Below are positions 21,144 to 32,094 of a DNA stretch of 64,000 bases, one piece after another. The translations under genes and the position numbers were made by a program. The DNA is from Macrothele yani. Taxonomy: Eukaryota; Arthropoda; Arachnida; Araneae; Macrothelidae. Every line of letters begins with the position of its first letter. Positions within the stretch are counted from its first letter, which is position 1. The notes below the pieces were generated by a model, which was given only the letters and a program-made list of their open reading frames with translations, did not search any database and was not told where the DNA came from. Where the stretch lies: contig CM077011.1 in assembly GCA_039090855.1 (NCBI GenBank), positions 19,593,001-19,657,000 of the forward strand, given 5' to 3'.

Positions 21144-21450
21144 CATCAGTGAATAAACAAAGACATCACTCTTTCCACGTTTTATTAACACATAGCAACT
21201 GAAAAATTGTTCTGCGGTCCCCGCTGGGGATTCGAATCTCAGATCTCTCGATATCTAGCCGAGCGCGTTAGCCTTACGCTACTGTGGCCCATACATAGCG
21301 CCGTTGATTGTTGGCCACCGTTGTGTAAGGCTAACGCGCTCGGCTAGATTTCAAGAGATCTGTGGTCCGGATCCCCAGCGGTGACCGCATAACAATTTTT
21401 CAGTTGTTATGTGTTGATAAAACGTGGAAAGAGTAATGTCTTTGTTTAGA
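21144..21450. mobile_element. FB2: palindromic tRNA-like element
   Basis: The outer 40 or so bases are inverted repeats: AAACAAAGACATCACTCTTT and CCACGTTTTATTAACACATA at left, mirrored at right (21395-21445). Inside, each arm has a tRNA-like segment facing the other: GGGGATTCGAATCTCAG with AGCCGAGCGCGTTAGCC at left, and GCTAACGCGCTCGGCTAGAT with GGTCCGGATCCCC at right. The central loop is about 30 bp. Related copies flank the mariner at 22540-23815. No protein-coding capacity. Confidence 0.78.
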
Positions 21451-22224
21451 GAATACAGTTGCTTCCAGTAATATGAAGGTACGTATCGCATGCAGATCTT
21501 TTGAAGTGCAATATTTTAGCATGAGTGCCTGTGCTTCTTACCCAATTCTTCTGAGGAATACACGTCTTAGTAGTGTTTCACTACGCCATATTTTATCAAT
21601 TAGCTAAAGCATCATAAAATTTTGGAGAGCAAAATAAATATAAGTAAACTATCATAAGCGCATTTTGACTTGGGTGTGGAAATTTTTTTCTGATTTAAAA
21701 AATTCTTTTCGCAAATGAAATGAAATAAAAAAACTGATATTGATTAAGAGGCTTCTTCTTCTGGAGACTTTCTTTTCCTGAAAAATATTCTTTACTTAAG
21801 TACAATTTCAAGAAACAATGCAGCAGATTGTGTGGGTTTTTTTATAATTTAGTTTTCCGTTTGCATGTCTCTCTTATCGAAGATAAATGTGATTCCATTT
21901 TTTTGATCTGCTAAACTAACAGGATGTTTCAAAGAGTATTAAAGGAATGTGATCTTGGAATTCAAAGCACGAACAAAAAAGAAACAGTCTTACTTCGTTT
22001 CCAGTGATGATCGGCTAATGAGCAAGAGAGAAAAAGTACAGTTTGCGAAAATTCTTATATTTTCCTTTTCTTTGGAATCCTATTGACTGAACAAAATATA
22101 ATTGACCAACATATCATCCAAAACTGCGATTGAAGTTGAAATTTTTTAAAAAGAAACACTTCAGCCTCTTAAAACTTAGCGGTCCTTAGAAATTAAACAA
22201 AATATTTTAACTAAACAAATTTCC
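21450..22224. other. Unassigned A/T-rich stretch
   Basis: Very A/T-rich with poly-T and poly-A stretches. No frame with recognisable motifs and no repeats seen. Confidence 0.45.
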
Positions 22225-22435
22225 TTTAAATAGACTAAATCATCGCTTTTCCCACGTTTTTCTTTAACCAACACACAGCAGGCGAAAATTGTTTTTCGAC
22301 ATCGCTGGGATCGAAGCCCAGATCTCTCAATAACTAGCCGAGTGCGTTCGCTTAACACTACGGTGCCAACAATCCAGGGCGTTATGTGTGTTTATCAGTC
22401 AGCATCTGACTTCACAAATCCGTAGAGATGGGCTC
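22225..22435. mobile_element. FB2: left arm and loop
   Basis: Starts GACTAAATCATCGCTTTTCC and continues CACGTTTTTCTTTAACCAAC, identical in plan to the start of the copy at 23835. The tRNA-like arm contains GGGATCGAAGCCCAG and TAGCCGAGTGCGTTCGC. It ends with the loop CTGACTTCACAAA. The matching right arm is not here; it may be represented by the copy beyond the mariner. Confidence 0.7.
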
Positions 22436-22539
22436 AGCAACTGAGACGTCTCCATCTGCTGGGGCTTAACGACACAAGCTATTTGAACTATAGCTAATAA
22501 ATCCAAAGGACGAAAGAAATGGTGAAAATATTCCAAGTA

Positions 22540-23815
22540 TTAGGTGTGCAACTTAATTCTCGGCCACAGGCACGACACGTTGACAGCAAATTATAGCAAA
22601 TCGAATACGTACCTAATCAGGGAAATAATCCCCGTCGGGTTGGACACATTTGAGCCATCGGTCAGAGAGCTGCCGAATGCCACTGCGGAAAAAAGAGTGC
22701 TATTTCGAGTTGATAAAGTCTTCAACACTTGTGTGGACCTCCTCGACAAAAGTGAAGTGCGTATCACTCAGGTGATGTTGCAGGTAGCAAAAGAGGTGAT
22801 AATCCGAAGGGGCGAAGTCTGGAGAATACGCCGGGTAGGACAAAATCTCCCATGCTAGGTCGGTGATCGTGTTTAAAGTCGTTTTCGGTGAGAGGACGCG
22901 CGTTATCCTGAAGCAACAGGAGCCGACCTTCAGCTTTTACCGGTGTATGGCTTTTCGCCTCCATTGCGTCACTCAGACGAATGAGTTGCTGACAATAACG
23001 CTCAGCATTGACCGTTTCACCAGGTTTGAGCAACTCATAGTATACGACACCGCGCTGATCCCACCATATGCACAGCAACAACTCCCTGGCATGAATATTC
23101 GGTTTGGCGATACTGGTGGTAGGCTGACCTGGGTAAACCCACGATTTGCGCCACTTAGGATTATCGTAGAGGATCCATTTCTCATCACAGGTCAAAATCT
23201 TGTGGAAGAAATCCTTCTTCTTGAATCTGGAGAGCAAGGACACAGCAACATTTTAGCGCCTAGACTTGTTCGCAGCTGTGAGTTGGTGGGGCACCCAGCA
23301 GCCCTCCTTGTGAATCCGTCCGAGCTTGTGCAGGCGCTTTGCAATGGCTTACCGTGTTATTCCGAATTCCTGGGTGAACTCTGACTGTGTGCGGCAGGGA
23401 TCCGCGTCCAACAGTTGTTCCAGTTCCTCATCGCCAACTTTTTGTGGCTGTCGTGGAGGTTCTTTATCACGGAGATCGAAATTTCACTGCTTAAACCACT
23501 AGATCCACTTCTTACACGTACTGTAGGACACAGCAGCCTCACCCAAAGCAGCACAAACCATTTGCTGGGCTTCCGCGGCACTTTTTTCAACTGAAACGCG
23601 AACAGGTGGCAGTGCCTCAAATGTTGTCTCTCGAACGACATTGCTTTCACCGTTAACTTTCGTCCCTTCTGTCACTACAGCTGTGAGCGGTTACTGTTGC
23701 TTGGAAAGCTGTTGGAAGGCGCTGCAATCAGCCTTTATCGCACAGAGCTATTTGCATTTGCCGACGTTCTATGATCGCTTGCGGTTAGGGGCCGAGAATT
23801 AAGTTGCGCACCCAA
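22540..23815 (-). mobile_element. mariner-like DNA transposon, complete, 1276 bp
   Basis: Flanked by TA at 22538-22539 and 23816-23817. The terminal inverted repeats are about 26 bp and nearly identical: TTAGGTGTGCAACTTAATTC at left and, reverse complemented, TTGGGTGCGCAACTTAATTC at right, both followed by TCGGCC. The precise ends make this the cleanest mariner in the window. FB2 sequence lies on both sides. Confidence 0.95.
22700..23650 (-). pseudogene. mariner D34D transposase, frameshifted
   Basis: Reverse strand. 23650-23357 begins the DNA-binding region (SFERQHLRHCHLFAFQLKKV) but then leaves frame. 23243-22764 carries the linker, the first catalytic Asp in LTCDEKWILYDNPKWRKSW and the second in LLLQDNARPL, with KPNIHARELLLCIWWDQRGV between them. 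The third Asp lies in another frame as LSYPAYSPDFAPSDYHLF (about 22850-22795). QDN replaces the usual HDN. The composition resembles the mauritiana-like mariners, but the subfamily is a guess. Confidence 0.92.
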
Positions 23816-23834
23816 TACGTGGAGGCAAAGTAAA

Positions 23835-24072
23835 TGGACTAAGTCATCGCTCTTTCCACGTTTTTCTTTAACCAACATTTGTGAAGTCAAATGCTGCCAG
23901 ATAAACACGCATAGCGCCGTGGATTGTTGGCACCGTAGTGTTAAGCGAACGCACTCGGCTAGTGATTGAGAGATCTGGGCTTCGATCCCAGCGGTGTCAA
24001 AAAACAATTTTTTGGCTGCTGTGTGTTGGTTAAAGAAAAACGTGGAAAAGAGCGATAGCTTAGTCTATTTAC
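23835..24072. mobile_element. FB2: copy with short left arm
   Basis: Both ends carry the 40-bp inverted terminus (GACTAAGTCATCGCTCTTTC at left, mirrored by GGAAAAGAGCGATAGCTTAG at right). Most of the left tRNA-like arm is deleted. The loop and the complete right arm (AGTGTTAAGCGAACGCACTC, CTTCGATCCCAGC) remain and are the reverse complement of 22270-22430. Confidence 0.75.
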
Positions 24073-24259
24073 ATTGTCTCCACATATTTGGAAGATTTTC
24101 ACCAAATGCAGCTTATGCTTTCGAATAATCTCGCGACGGAATGGAGCAATTGAGCAGACTACTTACAGGTATATAAATAAATGATATCAGATATTTTTGG
24201 ATAATAAAAGGAATGTTTTTTATTGCAATGAGTTGTTTAAATTTTATTTATTGATCCTA

Positions 24260-25420
24260 TTTCAAAGTTTCTACACGGTGCTTCAGTAGGTAGTCCCTCC
24301 AAAGAATCGGTCATATTTTGCCATACACTCCTCTTAGAAACATGACATGTTGTTTAAAACATACCTTAATTCATGGGAATGTAGCACCATTCACAATAAA
24401 TGTTAGAAATGTCCTCCACCGACATCCAAACACACTCGAACACCACGCTGCGTGTTATCGAAATTCCTCCGCAGCATGTCCTCATCGATAGCCCGGATTG
24501 TTGCACTGATGTTGCTTTCTAGGTCTTTTAACGTGCAAGACGTATTGCTGTAAGCACGACACTTCAAATATCCTCATAAGAGAAACTCGGGAGGAGTGAG
24601 ATCGGGTAAACGAGATGGCCACAGTCCTTTGCCTATCACTCGGTCACCGAAGAAAGAGGAAATTGAACTCATTTTCACACGGGATGAGGAGCATGTCGCT
24701 TCATCTTGTTGAAAGTACCACGTTGTTAAATCGATAGTGGTCAATTGGTCCAAAAGTTGTCCGAAAATTCAAACACCGACTTTTGCAGGACGGAAAGGGG
24801 TTTCATGTAATTCATGTCGATTATCTGTTGCCTAGATGCCGGAGTTTTGGGAACTCACATACCCTTCCAAATGAAACCATGCTTCGTCAGTGAACCATGT
24901 AAAATCCAAAATGTTCGGAATTGCGAGAAAAATGTCGGGAACCACTGACAATAACCACACGTTTTTCAAGATCCAGTTCTTGCAACTCTTTCACAGCTCT
25001 CATGCGATACGGATTAAGCAACGCTTTCTTCGGGGCTCTTTGGCAGGTGGAAACAGCACACCCAGTTTCTTTGATAAACGTCGTAGTGACTTCTTCGGTG
25101 ATGTCAGCAGCCCGTGCTTCACTTCTTTAATTTTTTGTTCGCTAAAAGAGGACGTCAATCACTGCGCTGGTTCAAAACACTGCCCTTGGTTTCAAATTTC
25201 TTCGCTAACCTGGCGATGTAACGCTTGTTGGGTGCTTTTCTTCGCCCAAGCTTCTCCAGGAATTCACGCTGTGCTTCTCTTATAGACTTTGTTATCCAAT
25301 AATGTTTCACAATAAATACCCTGTCTGCAAAGGTATACACAGCCATCCTGAACGACATTCAAATACAGCACAAATAACGCAGATTGTCTTCGGAAATAAT
25401 CAACGTGCCCTGCCATCTGG
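24260..25420 (-). pseudogene. Tc1/mariner-superfamily transposase with DUF4817-type N-terminus
   Basis: Reverse strand. The N-terminal frame (25358-25155) reads YTFADRVFIVKHYWITKSIR, then KRYIARLAKKFETKGSV, the helix-turn-helix (DUF4817-like) common in a group of insect transposases. Downstream, FTDEAWFHLEGYVSSQNSG near 24900-24845 is the first catalytic Asp block. WYFQQDEATCSS near 24720 is the second, and LWPSRLPDLTPPEFLL near 24620-24570 the third, with Glu where I would expect Asp (PPDFFLWG). Several stops and shifts occur. The termini were not found, so the limits are approximate. Confidence 0.85.
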
Positions 25421-25494
25421 TCGGATGACTTCACCATGAGTCATCGTCTCATCAGGAAAATCCTTACAGTGCATTTCTCAAGGATCAAGGTCTC

Positions 25495-27195
25495 TTGTAA
25501 ACCAAACGTCGTGTTTCTATGTAGAGTGGGAAGAAAACAGTAGCTGATTCTTTGGGGGACAACCAAGTGAAACACCATGTCGCTTCTTCGTACTTACTGC
25601 AAGGTTCGTTCATTTAAGTGTATGCCAACTGAAAGAATTTTTTTTATGTTTCTATGTAGAGTGGGAAGTAAACAATACTTGGTTCTTTGGAGAACTACGT
25701 AGTGAAACACCATGTCTCTTCTTCGTACTATTGCAACGTTCGTTCATTTAAGTGTATGCCAACTGAGAGAATTTTTTTATGTTTCTATGTAGAGTGGGAA
25801 GAAAACAATAGTTGGTTCTTTGAGGGACTACGTAGTGAAACACCATTTAGCTTCTTCCTGCTTTTGCAAGGTTCGTTCATTTAAATGTATGCCAACTGAA
25901 GGACATTTTTTACGTTTCCATGTAGAGTGGGAAGAAAACAATACTTGGTTCTTTGGGGGACTACGTTGTGAAACACCATGTCGCTCCTTCGTACTATTGC
26001 AAGGTTCGTTCATTTAAGTGTATGCCAACTGAAAGAAATTTTTTATGTTTCCATGTAGAGTGGGAAGAAAAAAATACTTGGTTCTTTGTGGGACTACGTA
26101 GTGAAACGCCATGTCGCTTCTTCGTACTATTGCAAGGTTCGTTCATTTAAGTGTATGCCAACAGAAAGAAATTTTTTATGTTTCTATGTAGAGTGGAAAG
26201 AAAACAATAGTTGGTTCTTTGGGTGATTACGTAGTGAAACACCATTTAGCTTCTTCCTACTATTGCAAGATTCGTTCATTTAAATGTATGCCAACTGAAG
26301 GAATTTTTTTATGTTTGTATGTAGAGTGGGAAGAAAACAATAGTTGGTTCTTTGGGGAACTACGTAGTGAAACACCATGTCGCTCCTTTGTACTATTGCA
26401 AGGTTCGTTCATTTAAATGTATGCCAACTGAAGGAATTTTTTTATGTTTGTATGTAGAGTGGGAAGAAAACAATACTTGGTTCTTTGGGGGACTACGTAG
26501 TGAAACACCATGTCGCTCCTTCGTACTATTGCAAGGTTCGTTCATTTAAATGTATGCCAACTGAAAGAATTTTTTTATGTTTCTGTGTAGAGTGGAAAGA
26601 AAACAATAGTTGCCTCTTTGGGAGATTACGTAGTGAAACACCATTTAGCTTCTTCCTACTATTGCAAGGTTCGTTCATTTAAATGTATGCCAACTGAAGG
26701 ACATTTTTTACGTTTCCATGTAGAGTGGGAAGAAAACAATACTTGGTTCTTTGGGGGACTACGTTGTGAAACACCATGTCGCTCCTTCGTACTATTGCAA
26801 GGTTCGTTCATTTAAGTGTATGCCAACTGAAAGAAATTTTTTATGTTTCCATGTAGAGTGGGAAGAAAACAATACTTGGTTCTTTGTGAGACTACGTAGT
26901 GAAACGCCATGTCGCTTCTTCGTACTATTGCAAGGTTCGTTCATTTAAGTGTATGCCAACTGAAAGAAATTTTTTATGTTTCTATGTAGAGTGGAAAGAA
27001 AACAATAGTTGGTTCTTTGGGGGATTACGTAGTGAAACGCCATTTAGCTTCTTCCTACTATTGCAAGGTTCGTTCATTTAAATGTATGCCAACTGAAGGA
27101 AATTTTTTATGTTTGTATGTAGAGTGGGAGGAAAACAATAGTTGGTTCTTTGGGGAACTACCTAGCGAAACACTCTGCGCCAAGGAATGGAAGTA
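25495..27195. repeat. 133-bp satellite, about 13 copies, trimeric higher order
   Basis: The monomer is 133 bp, containing GGTTCGTTCATTTAAGTGTA and TGCCAACTGAAAGAA. A monomer variant with CATTTAGCTTCTTCC recurs exactly every 399 bp (25844, 26243, 26642, 27041), so a three-monomer block was amplified. Each monomer happens to hold a 65-codon forward frame; these frames run out at monomer boundaries and are not genes. Confidence 0.95.
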
Positions 27196-27199
27196 TCAA

Positions 27200-28538
27200 A
27201 AATAAAATTCCAATACCAAACTCTACATGCAGACTCTAAAATATAGTCATTGAATATTTAGCACGAATAGCAATAAAATTAATTTAGCTTGGACATTTTA
27301 GATGCTGTTCTCGACAACCTTCATGCGTCAGATAAAAACTTGAATAAATATACCATACTTCTCACATTTTTATTTTATGTTATTTCCACGGTTTATTATA
27401 CGTTACTTCCACGTCGTCGAAACAGCAAGGCAACGTTCATATTGCTGCAGTAAGTCTCACACGTCAGTGAAATATGGTGTAACCTGTAAATTATCGTAAA
27501 GCATAGATTTGAAATATTGTTGCTTTATCAAAATTCCTAAGAATATAGACAGACGAGCAATTTTCTAAAATTTCAGTTTCACTAACCTAAAGCTCTTGTG
27601 TTGTTATTTAGTGTATTTTTGATACTCGTTACAAACACATCAGACTATGCGCAATCAAAAGCACTTGTAGTTTAGTAAAAATCCTTTTACTTAATAGCAA
27701 AAAAGTATGTAGTATCGCCAAGCTTTTGCACTCCAGTGGGAGACTTTTACATGGATTTTGATGGACAACACTTGCATTTAGTAAGAACACTGCGGACATC
27801 AAATTGGTTCTCTGTCCATTCTAATGCCTGTCGTTGATGGTGAAGGAATTTTATCAAGAATAGAAGTCATTCCTACTATTCCTGTATTTCGATTTCATGT
27901 AGTGCATGTCAGGAAATGCCCTCTTTCTTATGAAAGTTCTTCCGAACATTCAAATAAATTTGAATCCCAAATCTTTTAGTTTTGTGTATTTCTCAGTGGA
28001 AACAAAGTTCAACAAATCTACTCCAGTCAGTGATAGAAATCTGATAATGTCATTGCTTGATGTTTACACGTATGCATTCAATAAATAGGGGTGTGATTTC
28101 AATGCTAACATTCAACGGTTTAATGTAGGGACGTGTTTGGTTTGAGGTTATAAAATTGTTTATACCTGGTATTAAAATTATTTATAAGAGTATTTAAAAA
28201 AAAAGGCCGTTTCTCTCTACAATTCGCCAGCTGCACCCCCTGGAGAGATTTTCATGACATTTTTAAAATGAAAGCAACTGACCCACAGATTTGTCATCCC
28301 TAACTTTTATTGTCATAAAGAACGTTTTTGTATGTTACCATGCTATTTTCTTTGTACAATCCGCCGTAAGCTGAACGGTACACGGAAAATCGGGAACTAC
28401 TTGAACGCGTTCTGATTCGGTAGTATAGCCAAAAACAATAAAAGTTAAACGAAATTGCCTATGTCCACCGGAAAAAAAGTAAGCTTTCCAGTTTCCGAGA
28501 TTACCTTAAACACACAAAACAAAGTTTCTATCTTTATA
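27200..28538. other. Unassigned A/T-rich stretch
   Basis: No frame above 61 codons, no repeat and no tRNA-like structure recognised. Confidence 0.5.
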
Positions 28539-29742
28539 CACTGAAGAGCAATTGAATTAGAGACAGCTGGCGTTATGCAAATGTACTGCTGTGGGCGGCT
28601 CTGGAAACGACATGACGTATGCAGCAATCCGACAATATAAGGAGTGATACGACGGGAATCAGTAAGAGTCGGACGCAGTATGGGTAAGACGAAGGATCTA
28701 AGCGCATTTGATCGTGGGCAAATTGTCGGGGCCCGAAGAATGGGTCACTTCCCCTTGGAAATCGTGCAGGCACTGGGATTTTCACGAGCCACTGTGTCAC
28801 GGGTGCATCGTGAGTACATCAAATCCGGTAAAACCATCCCTACAAGGGCCAACTGCCGTGGACAACAGCGTGTGGATGAGCGGGGTCATCGTCGGCTAGC
28901 TCGCATTGTAACAGTGGATAGACGGGCCATAGTGCAAGAAATCACTCGGCAATTTAACGCTGGTGCACAACAACGTGTAAGCAACCACACCATCCAGAAC
29001 GATCTCCTCGCCATGGGGTACAGAAGCCATCGTCCCACGAGGGTACCGCTGCTGACCGCACATCACAGGGCGCAAAGATTAGCATGGGCGCGGTAACATC
29101 GCCACTGGACCCTAGACATGTGGGAAAATGTTGCCTGGACTGGTGAGTCGAGATTCACGTTGGTACATGGGTATGGTAGGATACGAGTACTGCGCAAACC
29201 ACATGAAGCGATGGATCTTTATTGCCAGCAGGGTACTCTTCAAGCTGGTGGGCGTGGCATTCTCGTCTGGAGACTGTTTACGTGGACTGAAATGGGACCC
29301 CTGGTAGGTGGGACATCGTCTCTCACAGGTGAACGTTACCGGGATATCCTGGACGACCATTTGCTTCCGTTTGTGCATCTTCAACATCCCACTGGGGACC
29401 TCATCCTACAACAAGACAATGCACCATGCCATCGCTCCCGAATTGTGTCCGAATGGTTGGATGAACACTCCACCAACGTGGCCTAGCTTCCTTGGCCAGC
29501 TAGGTCACCTGACTTCAATCAATTTAGGGATGCCATCGAGAAAGATGTTCGAGGCTCTGACCCCCTCCATCAAATCTTCGTGAACTGTGGGAGCTTGTTC
29601 AGGGGTCGTGGATCCGTATGGCTTCCCAACGGTTCCGGTGTCTTGTCGAGTCCACGCCGAGACGAATCACCGCAGTCATCAGGGCGAAAGGTGGTGCTAC
29701 ACGTTACTAGACAGGTATCTCTAATTCAATTGCTTTTCAGTG
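28539..29742 (+). mobile_element. Tc1-like DNA transposon, full length
   Basis: About 1.2 kb between TA dinucleotides (28537-28538 and 29743-29744). The inverted termini are CACTGAAGAGCAATTGAATT at left and, reverse complemented, CACTGAAAAGCAATTGAATT at right, a single mismatch in 20. Confidence 0.95.
28681..29735 (+). pseudogene. Tc1-like transposase with mutated catalytic site
   Basis: Starts MGKTKDLSAFDRGQIVGARR (28681), with the two helix-turn-helix halves of Tc1 transposases: VQALGFSRATVSRVHREYIK, then RRLARIVTVDRRAIVQEITR. A stop follows at 29094-29096. The catalytic part reads AWTGESRFTL, where the expected first catalytic Asp (DESRF) is Gly. The second Asp is intact in LQQDNAPCHRSR. 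A stop precedes LPWPARSPDF. The segment that should hold the Glu (NPIEHLWD) reads NQFRDAIEKDV, so it is rearranged or mutated. This copy cannot be active. Confidence 0.92.
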
Positions 29743-29744
29743 TA

Positions 29745-30852
29745 TATTAGTATAGATTATATAATGATGCCAAACAAAAATTGTTAAAACCAAACTGAAC
29801 AAATAAAACACATTTTAGAATCATTGTGTAGTTATGTAGACACGATATCATTTCGGCTCACTGAAAGAATGCCTCAATACTCCAATGCAAGCCCGTCAAC
29901 GACGGGTAAGCACATGTTTATAAGATAATGAGGAACGTCATCGTTAAATTGGTATACGAGTAGTTGGAAAAATTAATAGGAATATTACGAACATTTTGTT
30001 GTTGATGACCCATCTTATAGACTGCCCATTAATAATTCAACCGTTTATTATAGTTCTGCATTTTATTACGATTCGTGTTATATGACACGAAAAAATTCAT
30101 TCGCAGCTTTTCAACCGTGAATGGCACGAGTTACGGACTAGTATAGTAGATTTTATAGTTTCCCCAAGTATTGTCACTTCATTAAAAAAGCTCCTTTAAT
30201 ATCCAGTATTCGAAGTGATTCAAACTCTTTTTTTCTAGAAATTATTTTAGCAATGGTACCTTAAGTAACAAGAAACTAACTGTACACCAACTATACTCAA
30301 ATGTGCTAGTGATCCAAATTGCGTGGAGTAGAATGAAAAGGCAAAGTTTCCAAGCTTTCGCACATCAACCAGATGGCGTTTTCAACGACGTTAGACAGCA
30401 AACTGCAAACTGAATGATAGAATGCTTCAACATTTTGAACGCGGTGACTTGTCTTGACAATAAACGAACAGATGCGGATGTACAGTAATTATTCATTCAA
30501 AGACTCGAGGCATCATGTTCCTTCAGCACGCGGAATCCTGGTACGAAAACAAAGGCATTCACTATTTGAAGAACTTGTTCTAAATTTGTGGCAACTCCAA
30601 CGAGACTCTATCGTTGCAAGACGCATTGTTGGTTATGATCTCCAAAGTTTCGCGAATGGCAGTAGATATAGGGATGGAGTAAGAAGCAAACTTCTTTATG
30701 TCATCCCGCATAGGAAATTTATGTTATCCGCTACTTCGAAAACTTGGAAACTTTGATTTCTCTTCAACTCCAAGAAATTCGGATCACTAGTATAGTTGTA
30801 CTATTTTGAGAACATGGTAATTTGTTACAAACACCAGCTACATGACGTTAAA
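29745..30852. other. Unassigned stretch
   Basis: Contains a 100-codon frame (30454-30756) without recognisable motifs. No repeats seen. Confidence 0.4.
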
Positions 30853-30863
30853 TATTACAGCTA

Positions 30864-31185
30864 AATCATGAAAGAAATGCGGGATTACGCCATATAATAC
30901 AAGTTTTGAAGATGATAATCCGATTTTTGGCGTAAATGTGACAAGGATGGTAAGTCAGATAATATCCGAAAACTTGAAAATTTTCACCGTCCTGGAGCGA
31001 GACTCGAATCCGCGTCTCCCAGAAACCGCCCGGGTATGCTAACCACTACAACCGGGCGTTTTCTGGGAGACGCGGATTCGAGTCCCGCTCCAGGACGGTG
31101 AAAATTTTCAAGTTTTCGGATATTATCTGACTTGCCATCCTTGTCACATTTACGCCAAAAATCGGATTGTCATCTTCAAAATTTG
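30864..31185. mobile_element. FB1: near-perfect palindrome with tRNA-like arms
   Basis: The left arm (about 30890-31040) and right arm (about 31045-31185) are almost exact reverse complements, with a loop of only a few bases around ACCACTACA. Each arm holds a tRNA-type B-box (GATTCGAGTCCCGC on the right). The 11-bp direct repeat TATTACAGCTA at 30853-30863 and 31186-31196 is a perfect target duplication. The transcript of either strand would fold into one long hairpin. This is the freshest copy of the family in the window. Confidence 0.88.
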
Positions 31186-31196
31186 TATTACAGCTA

Positions 31197-31812
31197 TTTT
31201 GTGTTTCCCTTGCAGAGAAATGTTTAACTCTTTCAAATGCTACATGATATAAGTTTGAAAAGGTAGTGAACTAAGAGATACGACATCGCGGAGACTTTTT
31301 TGTTATATCAGTATCACATTTAATTTCTCCAAATAAAAGTAAATAAAGTTTGAAAAACCTCACTAAATATTTACCAACGCTCAACCAACGGATTCGATTG
31401 TGCCGAATCATGTGACCATATACGGCGTCAAGTAAATGATTTGAATTTTCTATGCGTAAGAGCACTATTTCCGCCACTAATTGCATTCGTTATTTTCACT
31501 ACCTTGTTTACTGTATTTGATAGAGTCAGCGAAGTCCTACGTAATAATGGTTGGTGTACAATGCAACGTAACATTTCAGATTTGATACCATAATTTTTCA
31601 GTCAGAAATAAAGTTCAGATTATGCTTCATCCGCGGGGCGCAAAATTTCGCTTTGCGAGCAACATGCGGCCTACGGGCAGTTAGTTGGACAGAACTAAGC
31701 TTGTTAAAAGAAAGGGAACACGTCGTCGCTAATAAAAGAAGCTACGAAATGGAATGAAATAAAACACCGTGTAAGTAAAAAACCCGTTTGTTTTTCACAC
31801 ATGCGAACGGCA
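31197..31812. other. Unassigned stretch
   Basis: A/T-rich, no recognisable gene or repeat. Confidence 0.45.
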
Positions 31813-31815
31813 AGG

Positions 31816-32030
31816 CCACCCCGGGGGCGCAGCAGTATAAGCCCTGGTTTCTGACCATTCGTCCGAGATGATTCCCGGTTCGAATCCTGGTGAGGCAGGA
31901 ATGCTGTGTTTGTCTTGCAGCACTGGGTCTCTGCCTTCCCTCGAACCATCGGCCCTAAATTAGAGACGGGCGACTGCTTATAATCTAGAGTTGCTCACGG
32001 TGATCATTAAACCTGCAATAAGAAAAACCA
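31816..32030 (+). mobile_element. SINE-A, diverged
   Basis: Head CCCCGGGGGCGCAGCAGTAT with B-box CGGTTCGAATCCTGG, body TAAATTAGAGACGGGCGACT, GTTGCTCACGGTGATCATTA, short A-rich tail. Target duplication not resolved. Confidence 0.85.
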
Positions 32031-32094
32031 GTTAGTAAAGTCATGCAATGCATTGATTATGATACGCTTTCTAACATACCAGAAATTATTACTC

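Noticed and set aside
25687..27205. Series of 65-codon genes
   Set aside because: They repeat every 133 bp with the satellite and end at monomer borders; no signal peptide, domain or ribosomal context distinguishes them from repeat artefacts.
30454..30756. 100-codon host gene
   Set aside because: No recognisable motif, no splice-site or promoter context, and length is within chance expectation for this composition.
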